Shown here in pieces: positions 10,436 through 22,400 of a stretch of 64,000 bases of DNA. The notes below the pieces were generated by a model. That model saw nothing but the letters and a program-made list of their open reading frames with translations. It had not been told where the DNA came from and ran no database searches. Origin of the DNA: Bettongia penicillata ogilbyi (taxonomy: Eukaryota > Chordata > Mammalia > Diprotodontia > Potoroidae). The stretch spans positions 3,864,001 to 3,928,000 of the forward strand of contig JAJHZJ010000496.1 in NCBI GenBank assembly GCA_023548195.1, read 5' to 3'. The first letter of the stretch is position 1. Each line of letters begins with the position of its first letter. The position numbers and the translations under genes are program-made.

Positions 10436-13400
10436 CTAGACAATTAGAAAGAGCAAGAGAGAAGAGTGTTCACAGAAGTTGCTACTGGAGCACAAACAGG
10501 CAATTCATTGATCCAAGAATTTTTTTGTTTTTTGAAATAGGATAATAATAACAGACATTTACATATTTCATTACAATTTGCCAAGTGCTTTATATACCTT
10601 ATTGCATTCGATCCTCACCAAAATTTTGTGAGGCAGTCACTATTATTAATCCTATTTGACAGTTGAAGAAACTGAGGGAAGTTAAGTGATTTCCCCATGG
10701 TCTCAAAGCCATTAAATGTATGGAACACAATTTGAATTCAGGTCTTCCTGCCTTCAAATCAGCATGCCATTCATTATGCTACCTGGTGGCCTGAATACTA
10801 ACACTTTGCATCTGCCAGCGTAAGTGAATTCATATAAAGAGAGAAAATTCCTAGAACAAAGCTTTAAGAGACATCCACAGTTAGCAAAGGCAGCCTCAAT
10901 AAAGATCAAGCAAAGGGAGACTGAGAAGAAATGGTCCATGGATACTAGACAAGATGGCAGAGAAGAAAGAAGGATAGCCAAGCTACCCCTCACAACTACG
11001 GCACAGAGATGGAGAGAATTCATGGCTGATGACCTTGAAAAATCTGTCTACAATTGCTGTCTCTATTTCCTTTCCTTCCCCTCATTTCTTAACTTTGCAA
11101 TCTGGCTTCCAACTTCATTCAACCAAAACAGTTTTATCTAAAGTTACCCAGGGTCTCTTAATTGCCCTATCTAATGATCTATTCTCAAACTTGATCTGCT
11201 TGACCTCTCTGCAGCCTTTGGTCACCCTTTTGGTTCCTGATACTTTTCCTTCTATGTTTTCTTGACATTGCTTTCTCCTGTTCTTCTCCTATAAATCTCT
11301 TATTAATAAATGCTTATTGCATGATTGAATGATCTTTTTGACTATTTCTTCGCAGTTTCCTTGACTTCCCCCATTACATTGTAAATTCCTTGAGGGCAGG
11401 GAGTGCCTTCATTTTTATTTGTATTCATATCTTTAGCCTAGTGCCTGGTTCACCATAATCACTTAATAAAAGTTGATTAATTCCTTTTAAGAAGCAGGTA
11501 AGGAACAGAAATATGGGACAGATCTAGCAAACATAAATAGATCCTATGAAGCTTTTGCCAGGAACCAAACTGAATACTGGAGATACAAAGGCAAAATCAT
11601 GGTCTGCCCTCAGAGAAATTAAAAACAGGATGTCAGATGTACGTCAATCAACCACTATTTATTAAGCACCCACTAAGTTCCAGGAACTGTTCTAGGTGCT
11701 AATGAGAAAAACAAAGTAATCCCTGCCTTCAAGGAATTTACATCCTAATGGGGGAGCCCACATATACAAGAAAAAGTGTATGCAAAATGTAGGAACAGGG
11801 ATTGTACAGATGATTCCATCAAGACAGGAAACTTCCACTTTCAGTTCTGGCCAGCACCTTCTCACAGTTGTGAGAATTCATTTTCAGAGTCATTTTGGGG
11901 TAATAGTCTTATTTGGAGTCAACACAACCAGGATGTGACTGATGTGCGATTTAAACACAGGTCCTTCCTGCCTCCAAGATCAGCTCTTAACACAATGGAA
12001 TTTGAAGGAGGAAGACAATAAATTCTAAACAAGGTTGATTGCAGCTGGGCAAAAGAGAATTCCAAAAGTCTCTAGGATAATTGGAGAGGGAGAGGTCAGC
12101 TGCGTAGATCATTGAAGACGAGATTGCCTATTTTATAGGTATGACTTTAAGTAAAAGTAGCTGGCTTTGAACGATGGCAGTCTTCCCTGTACCCAGTACA
12201 GTCTTGAACACAGTAAGTGGTTAACAACTATTTGTTGATGGACTGATTAGTTGACATGAATAGAAGACCAGCAGCCATAGACGGAGGCATTGTTAAAAAT
12301 ACAGATGAAGATGGGGAAGAGGGAGTTTGGAGAAGTGGAAGCAAGAAAAGGCAGGTTTTCATTGCTTGAAAAAAATAATTTTTAAGAACTAAATAAAATG
12401 GATAACTTTTTAAAACAAAGATGTGCAAATAAGATCTGTACAGGATTCTCTCTATAGAAGAGTCCAATGTATGAAAAAATATATAATGTATAGTATGCCA
12501 ATATAGAAGATGTAGTACATAATGTGTAGAGCTTTGCTTATTTTTCAGGTTTGCCTTCATTGAGGGGAGGAAGTAAGCCAAATTTGCCTGCACTGAGCAT
12601 GGGCTGCCATGGAACCTGAAAAAGCCATATTCAGGAGATGCGTGGCCTTCAGGCACATACCTTGGTGGATTTTGGTTTAAATGTCAGATTTCCCCTCCCT
12701 AACCACAGGCTCCTAGCCTTTACTTGCTCCATTATCTTACTCCTGCTAATATTCCTCTTCATCCTCAGCCTGCACAGTGCCTAGGCACATGAGAAGCCTA
12801 TCGCTGATGACGATAAACTCAAGTGCCTTCTACATGGATGTTCTTCTAATCAATCACCTTGGTTCTGTCTTTGCTTCCTTCCTTTCAATGTTGAACCTAT
12901 GTAATTAACCATTTCAACAAGATACTGGCTTCCATCCCAGGTCCTCGTATTCCCCGATTAGACAACCCTTGAATCTGGGTTAGCCCTCCCAACCCCTTCT
13001 CTACTTACTCCATCTCACGAGTTCTTAAGTCACAAAACCACATTGACTGAATCTACAAAAAGTCCATCAACCTGACCCTCAGTACTTTGGGGCTCTTTTA
13101 TTTGTCTCTTATTGATGCTTTATCGTATCTCTGAGGACAGGACCAGAGGGTTAGAGATGGAAGGAACCTCTGATGTCATTTGTCCAAACTCCCTCCTTTA
13201 GCAGTTGAAGGTAATCAGTGTCAGATATGGTGGATGATTATCCCAAGGGTAATAAGTGATAGAACTCAGAGTTGAACCTAGGTCCTCTGGTTCCAAGTCC
13301 AACACTCATGTCCTTAAGGTCATTTTGCCTTTCTCACATACCTTTGAGCTAATGATTTTCCAGCTCCTGGCAGTGCCACCTTCTCTGTAACCCTCAGCTT

Positions 13401-16400
13401 TGTCCCCTACTCTTGACTTACACAACTACTAACTTTGTTCAAGCATTCATCATCCCTCCCTTGGACTATCACAACAGCTTCCTAGATGATCTCCCTACCT
13501 CAATCCTTTCTCTAATCTACCCTTCTTCTAGCTGCCAAAATAATCCAAGGCCACATTCACAGGTCTGACCTGCTTAAAAACTACTTCTATTGGAATTTTC
13601 TTTGAGTCATTTCAGTCATGTCCAACTCTTTGTGTCTTTATTTGGAACTTTCTTGGTTAAGATACAAGAGTGGTTTGCCATTTTCTTCTCCAACCCATTT
13701 TACAAGTGATAAAACTGAGGCAAACAGACTGAAGAGACTTGCCCATGGTTACATATCTAGTAAGCATCTGAAGCCAGATTTGAACACAGGAAAATGAGAT
13801 TTTCCGACTGCAATTCTGGCACTTTATCCACTGCAGTGCCACCTATCTGCCCTGTTATATACTCTTTAGCCTGGGATTTCAGGTCCTCTAGGGACACGCT
13901 CCAATTTACCTCATTTCACACGTCTCCCTTCCATACATTTTATGTTCCAATGTGTACTATTGGTTATTTACTGAGCTCTGCCATCTCTGTGAATATGAAG
14001 GCTACCCTCGATGGATAGAATGCCTTCTTTCCTCATGTCCATCCATTGAAATTCTTTCTTAGAAAACAGTCATTGAAGCATTTTTGAAAGCTCCCACCAG
14101 AGAAGGAAGTTCAGAAGGAATCAGACAACTAGGATATCTTTGAAAGCATGAGGTTGAATTTATTATGTGTATTTTTAAAGCAAGCTATATGTAAGAGATT
14201 CGTGTTTTCACTTACCCTCTTTTCCTGTTCAGCTTTGTACGTGAAAACACTCTCATTTCATTTTATTAAATTCAGAATAAAAACAATTAAAAAAAGCCTT
14301 TCTTTGATGCCCCTCTTAAGGCTGCTTTCCACCTCCTCCCCGCCAAAACTGTTATCTTCCTCCTCAAATTGTCTCAGAGCTTTTTTTCTGGATCTTTGCT
14401 TTCTAGTTTACACGGTGTTCACTTTACCCTCTCCCTCCCCCTCCCCCATTAGATGATCAGCTCCTTTCTCCTTTCCATCCCCATCCTAGCCCAGATCCTT
14501 GCAAACTGCTATCACTTGGTATAATCAAACTGAGTTGAAACGAAACAAACACACACACACGTGAGGTGAGTCTCTTACTTCTAGGAAAGGTAGAACTCAT
14601 CTGCCTGTTTCCAGTGAGATGAGCCGCTACTCTCTGGATAGTGCTCTCATTTAACTTTTCTCTGGCTCCGGAAGAGTTATTTTGCCTCTTATCTAGAAGG
14701 GAACACAGAATGGTTAGCGCACTGGTCCATGCTCCGAAATTAACCTTCAAGTGGACAGATGCCAGTGGAAAAGATCTTAAAAGTTGTTAAGAGAATCTCA
14801 TCATTCAGTAAAGCAGGGAAGGGAGGTTGTGGGGAAAGGGAGCAAGCATTTTTATTAACTGCCTGCTGTGTATATAGAGATTTACAAATATTTTCTCATT
14901 TTATCCTCACAACAGTCCTATGAGGTAGATACTATTATTATCTCCATTTTACAGCTGAGGAAACTCATCTCACTGTGGACCATTATTGAGTAATGACCCT
15001 CCCCAAACTTAGCTGGGTTTGTCTTAGGACAACATTATCCGCCTGCATTCCTAGCCCTTCTAGCTTGGTAGAAACAACCAAGGCCTAAAAGCACATTGCT
15101 GTACCTACAAGATCCAAAGGTACCTTCATACTCACTGGAATGCAACTTTCAGAATTGCTGAGTAACTGATAATGCCTCCTATTGTCTCAAGATGTTTGGA
15201 TTTTGGCATTAAATAGGCTGCAGGGTGGTAGTGCACTGGTCAGAACTCAGAACCTGGAGTCCAGACCACCTGAGAGTTCATAATCCTGCCTTGGAAACTT
15301 ACTGAGTTTTGTGACCCTAAACAAATCTCTGTCAAGTTCTCTCTCAGCCTCATTTTCCTCACCTGCGAAATGAGGCTAACAATAGCATCTTCAGCCTACA
15401 GTTATTGAGAGGACCGAATGAGATAAAATGTGTTAGTCATTTTGCAAACCTCTATTACTAGCTATTTCTAAATATGGAGTTTCTTGTAACTAGCTAACAT
15501 TACAGTCATCTGGCTTGAATATGCATTATGGTGAAAGGAATTTTCTTGCCCATAAAATATTTCCCCCAATGGTGGTATTCAGAAATTCCACTAGCTTTGG
15601 GGAATTCCCCGGGGCATTGAGAGGTTAGGTGAATTACTTATGGTCCATCATACATCAACATGTGTGTCAGTAGGACCTAAATCCAGATCTTTTTGTCTCT
15701 GAAGGGCCCCCGATATCTACTATCCAAGCTTCCTCTCAGTTCCATGTGACACTCCCAAAATGTGTTCGGGGAATCAAGTAAGGTCTTTGAATGGCAAGGA
15801 AGAGACCTATACTATCTATCACTAATTGAAGAATAATTTTGAAGAGAGAGCCATCCTCTCGAGTTTGAAAACTTGTATGAAATATTCTTTATTTTTCTTG
15901 GGTTTTTTGGTCTGTGCTTTCTTTTGCAACACCTCTAATATGGAATTATGTTCTCATAACCACTCAAGCATAACTGATATCAAATTGCTTTCTTTTTAAA
16001 AGAGGAAGGAGGAGGAGAAAAGGGAATTTGAACTCAAAATTTAAAAAAAATTAATGTTAAAAATTATTTTACATGTATTGGAAATATTTAATGAAAGTGT
16101 ATTAAAAAGGAGAAAGAAAATATATATGAAATAACAACTCCATGGGAAACAACTTGGGAACTATATGATTTGGGTGTCAAACACTCTTGGCTTTGGTGCA
16201 AGTGACCAGTTACTCTGTCTGGGCATCCTCAGCATCTCTTTCCTCCTCAGTGGGATTTCCTTCCTTCTGCAGGAAAATAGACTGTCCCCTCATCAGATAC
16301 TTCCTGACTGAGATCAGGGCTAAATAAAACCTGAGAAGACAACACCTGCAGTCATTCTGAGGTTCTCTTTCCTCACCTCTCTTTGGCTCAACTTCTCTTC

Positions 16401-19400
16401 CCTGCATCCCCAGGAAGGCCACATAAAGGACAGCCCAGATGCTCTATATGCAGACACACAATAGAGAGATGTGACAGACTTGGCTGTACTTCCTATGAAA
16501 TAATCAGTTGGTCATAGTAACTGGATGGCTTAGTGGCTAGAGGCCTGGCTTGGAGCCAAAAGCACTTGGATTCAAGTCTTGTCTCTGGCATCTATTTGTT
16601 CTGTGACCCTGATTAAGTTCCTCAATCCTTCAGTTTCCCAGGCAGCTCTCTGAGACTACAAAGACTTTTACAATGAGAGTCTTCTGAAGGGATGAAATCA
16701 TAGACTTGAAAAGAAAAAAAAAAATCAGAGCAACCAGGAGGATTCAGGAGAGCCACAGTATAAATAAATGAAATAAGTTTTATCACGAAATCACTGAATT
16801 TCGGAGCTGAAAGGTCATCTAACTCCAAAAGTTCATCCAAAGGTCTTAACGGAATAGCTAGGTAGAGCACTTGACAGACAGTCAACAAAACCTGAGTTAA
16901 AATCTTGCTTCACATTCCTCCTAGAAGTGTGACACTGGGAGTCAACTAACCTCTCTCAGCCTCAGTTTTCTCATCTTATTTTAAAGATGAAGGGTTAGAA
17001 TCAGTGGCCTCTCAGATCCCTTCTAGTTCTCCATCTATGATTAAGTGGACATCCAGCTGCTGCCAAAGGAGAACCCACTGGGTCCTGGGCATCCCATAGA
17101 CAACAGGAACAATGAAAGTCACAAAGAAAAATAAAATTTAAAATCACAACTCACATTTAGAAAGTGTTTTGAGATTTCCCAAGTGCTTTTTCTTTAGTGA
17201 CCTCATGTGGGGTCTGGTTGCAAAAGAATGATTGTCCCCATTAGGGATGGCAGAATGGGTTTGGCAGGATCAAGATGTATGTTTCCACTGGGAAGGGGTT
17301 TAGTTGATGGTGGAGGAAAGGGTTCATGGATAAAGAAAGAAAGGTCATTTATTAGATCAGGGGATGGAATTAAGGGATACAGGTGGATGGAAGCAGATGA
17401 AAAGGTTTCCCACCATATTGGAGTATAGATGATCTGATGATGAAGAAAATTCATTCTCTTTTTTTAAGTAAACATGGAATTCCAATGAAAATTGTGTCTA
17501 CCTTGACTTGTAGAAGAGTCCTCATAGATTGTCAAAAGCTCCTGCAAATATGATCAGATAATTTTATTTAGAATTTTAGGCGAGATTGTTTTATTCATAG
17601 TTTGGTGAGATTAGCCCCTTAAGCCGTGCCTGAGAGCGCAACAGGAAATGCTTGTTGACTGAAATGACCTACCTTTCTAATCAGCTGCTGGAGCTGCCAT
17701 CTGAACTGCAGGCACAGGAAGTCTATCTCCTCTGCATCACCACTGGGGTCTCTATTACCCATCTTGGCTCCCAAGTATTCCTTTGTAAGGCAAGCCAGGC
17801 TACTTTGAGAATTGGCATCTTGTAACTGGGTCAGCTGGGAAGTTATATCATAAGACCATTAGGAGCTGTATTCCTGGATATCCTTTAGATGCACAATCAC
17901 AACTGGTTTCAATTTCATAAATAAACTTTGCATTGTCCACACCCTATTTCTTTCCCCTTGCCCCACCCTCCAATGACTAGCAGGAAGAGTTACTTGGTTG
18001 AGAACTTCCAACTGATTCTTTTCCCAACCCCTTACCCCACTGCCTAGCTTCTACTTTGTATGGAATATCCACTATCAGCTGAAGACTGGTCCCTACATCC
18101 CCTGTCTTTCCTGGAGATATCCCAGAGTTGCACTCCACTCACCCCTTACTCCCACAGTCCTCTCTGTAGGGGACCATGTCCTCTGCCATTTTCCCCTCAA
18201 GATCCCCTAGAAGATCTTTCCATCGTCCCAGATACTTACCAAAATATTATCTGATTTTTCCATCTGTCCTGAATTAAACATAAATAAGAGCCCTCCTCTA
18301 TGTGTAGCTTCCTCTGCCCCCCCACATTAGAATGTGAGATAAATTTCTTAACTTCAGGATTTGTTTTATCTTTGTCCCTGAACCACTCCACCCCCACCCC
18401 AGCACATTACTTTGCATATAAAAGGAGCTTAATAAATTCTTGTTGTTCATGGTTAAGGAGTGAATTCAATTCACCGCTAAGCAGCTGGGTGAAGTGGTGC
18501 AAAACCCACACCCCAACCTTGCTCGTAGTGACCGCAAACCAGCTGCTTAACCTCCATGTGCCTCTAGCAGTGCTGGCTGACTTGCTGGTACAATGGAGAA
18601 AACAGCTGGGTGGAAAATCAAAGGACCTAGGTTTAAATTCTTCCCCTGCCACTTTAACGTCTCAAAACTCTGGCCAGCTGTCTGAGCTTCGAAGTCTATG
18701 TTGGTAGAATTTTACTTAGGCATCCAGTTTTTCAAACATCCAGCCTTTGAGCCTTTGCCCTGGTTGTGCCTCCTGCCTGGGAATACTCTCCGTCCTCCTC
18801 ACTTCTGCCTTTTGGTTTCTTTAGTGTAGAGTCAGCTTTCTTTCTACAGTCCCTAGCAGCTGCTGAACCCTCTCCCTCTCATATAACCTTCATCTACTCC
18901 TCTGCATCTTATAGGTACCTAATTCCTTACGTTAGTCCTGTTGGAGAGCAGGCACTGTTTCTTTTCTATTTGGCATCTGTAGTGCTTAGCATGGTGCTTG
19001 GTACATAGTAAGCCCTTAATAAATACTTGCTGACTTGACTACTGACCCCCTATACCAGCACAGTCCTGATCTCTATCCCACTAAGTGCTAAATTGTTTTC
19101 GGAGATTCATTTCATATTCATTTGAAAAACACTTATCCATTATCTCCTACGCTGAGTACTTAAAGATAGAAGCCTAACTCTGCTCTCCAAAGTCTCCTCC
19201 CTCTGCCTACAGGGAAGGGGAGGTAGTTAGAAATACATGAAACATTTAACTCAAAATACTAACCTGCTCTATCCATGAGGACGGACTTACAATAGGTGTG
19301 AATGGAATGAAGTTAGCGAAGATCTGTCAGTGCTTAACAAAAGGCTTTCAGTAGATGGTTCAGCCTGATTTTCAGTTTCCCAGAAATCATGTGCCACATC

Positions 19401-22400
19401 AACAGAACACAACCCCGCCCCACTTGAGTTGCCATATCAGTATAACATAACCCCTCCTTGCCCCCTTGGGTTGCCACATCAGCATATAACGCAACCCCCC
19501 CTTGGGTTGCCACATCAACATCCACATCAACATAATGTCTATTGGTTATTCACAGGGTAGATTGTCCTGTGAGCCTGCCTTCCAGCCAATGGGAGCAAAA
19601 GGTCAGTGGGGAGTGGGTGGGATCTGCCTTAGGGTTACATAATCTTTGTTTTTGCCTTCTGTAACTGCCTCACTCTCCTGATTACTTCTCTGAGAGGAGA
19701 TGCCCTTTCAAGTGAGACTGTAATAAAATCTTGCTGCTTTGCTTCTGCCTTAAGAAGTCTGATTTTTATTTGAGTGGGTGGTCTCTGACCCACACAGGTG
19801 GGTGGGGGTGGGAGGATGGCAAATCAAAGTCAACACACACAACCAGTAAAGCTTTGAAATGGAAACAAACCATCTACACTGGTAATACAGTCATTTCTTT
19901 ATTTGCCAGGCTCAAATTACTACGTGTCCAATGAGTGTGTGGATCTGTTTTGCAGGAGCAGCAGCTGGGGTTCACATCTCTTTTTCAAGAGCAACGGAAA
20001 GGCTAGATCTCTGCAGAATGCTACATCATCTTCATTTTTATATCAAGGGGAGCTATGAAGGGATTTGGGGGCCCAGAGTAGTCAAAGTACAATAGACTTT
20101 ACTTCACTTGGGTTGAATTACCACCAGCAACACCTAATATCTCTATCAACTTTAAGGTTTGACATACATACTTGTGACGCATACATGTAGTGATTCTCAC
20201 TGCAACTCTCTGAGGTAGAGACTATTATTATACCCATTTCATAGCGGAAGAAACTAAGCCTCAGGGAAACAAAGTAACAACTCTAAATTGATGTTCTTAT
20301 AACATTCTTCCAGTTCTAAACCTATGATTCTAAAATTTGTCCAGTAAGTGTTTTGAGTCCAGATTAGAGCTGAGGACTTTTCTCAACTCCAGGCTGAGTT
20401 GTCTAACCACTAAGCCATATAGCTGCCATTCAGATACATAAAGGTCATTCAAACAAGGTAAGTGTGAGAGGCAGGATTTAAGTCCTGGCTCCAGTTCTAG
20501 TGCTTTTCATAGTACGACACATTGCTTCTTGTTACAGAAACTTTGGTGAAGAAGGAGAAGGTGGGTTGGTTACAGTCTGTGATTTCATGGGTGCAGGGAA
20601 CTCTTGGTGAAGAAACTGTCTCCACCAACATAGATCAGCACTCTCTGTAGAGAATTCCCTGGGTCCCTAAGAAGTTATGGGACCTACCCCTGGATCACAC
20701 AGATAGTACAAGTCAGAGATAAGATTTGAACCCAGAATACACATGTTGATTCCCTATCTACTGTAACACACCACCTCTCTAGGAGACATATGCATCCAAA
20801 ACCATGTGAATTTCATTTAGAAGTCAATGAAATTCCACAAGCATATGTGCAAGGTACTGTGTCAAAGACAAAAAAGTGGGGAAAATTTTCACCACTTTCA
20901 AGCAACCACTTCAGGATCTGTGCTGTTATTCTGTGCTGCTTCATTGAGAGAATCACTGTTTTAGATGTCTGAGGATAAAGCAAAGAAGATCCATTGTCTA
21001 AGTGATGAAGCTACTGAAAGTCGATTTAAATGATCTTAAAGAAACTGGGGGGATGAGAAGAGGCTTTGTCTTTAGTTGGTCATGGGTATAAAGAAGAACT
21101 CCAAATTTCAAGGAGTGATGGGAGATCAGAATTCAATTAAAGCTGTAGGGATCTCAGAAACCACCTATTCCAATCCATAACTAAAAAAGAAAATCCCCAA
21201 CAAATGGTCATGGCAGCCTGTACCTGCCACCCCTTCCCAATGCTGCCTGGCCCACACTTTGATGGCTCTGTGTAAGCTCTTTCTTACATAAAAACTGAAT
21301 TAGCATCTTCCATCCATGGTTCCTGCTTCCGATCTCTGGGAACAAGCAGATAATCCTTCAAATACTTAAAAATAACTACCATATCTATGTTTTCTTTCAC
21401 AACATGAATCATATGGAAATGTTTTGCATGTCTACACATGTATACTTACATCGAATCACTTGCCTTCTCAATGAGGGGGAGTACGGAGGGAGGAAAGGAA
21501 GAGAATTTGGAACTCAAAGTTTTAAAAACAAATGTTAAAAATTGTTTTTACATGTAACGGGAAAAATAAAATACCAAATAAATTTTTTAAAAAGAACAAT
21601 TAAGAAAACTATCCTAAGCCCCTCCACCCTTCCCTTTTTCAAGGTAAGTAGACCTTGGTTCCTCTAAATAATCTTTATGTATCTTTAATGGCAGCTAACT
21701 GACTTAATAGTTAGAGCACTGGATCTGGAGTCAGGAAGACCTGAAACTAACAAGCAAGCCATTTAACCTCTATCTCAGGTTCTTCCTCTACAAAATGGGG
21801 GCATTCACCTGCCAAGGTTGTTGTGAGAAAAAAATAACTTAATATTTGTAAAGTGCTTTGCAAATCTCCAAGCCTCATGTAAATGCTAACATTATTAATA
21901 TGTAAGAAGTAACAGGGATCATCCTTTCAGCATTCTGATAAGAGTCACTTTGCATAATTCAATCTAATCAATGCCCTTCTTTAAATATTAACAGAGTAAC
22001 TAGTTTGGTAAGGAGTCACATGCCCTTTGCAGGTGCCCTATTTTTTGAGCTACTAGAATGTCAATAAATACCCTGAAAAAGCAGTTGCCAATCTGTCAGC
22101 CAACAAACACAAGCACTTACTATGTGCTAAGCACTCAGAACAAAGACACTTCCCAAAAACCATCTATTCCTTCCTTGGAGGTAAAGACAAGGCAGCTTGA
22201 CATCCCACCTCTGGTCTCTGAGACTTTGCCCAGGCAGTCCTTCCTGATTAGAATGCCTTGCCTACTCAAATGCCCCTCTTGGAACCCCTAGGGGATCAGT
22301 CCTCCAGAGACTCAGAGGCCCTTCCTAACGCCCAGTCCTGGGTGCTCCCCCTCCCCATCACCTTGCATTGATTCTATATATATCGTACTCTAGCTCTCCA

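Noticed and set aside
12228..12656. 142-codon minus-strand frame as an extra TNFSF10 exon or separate gene
   Set aside because: No homology to TRAIL, and exons 4 and 5 join in phase without it.
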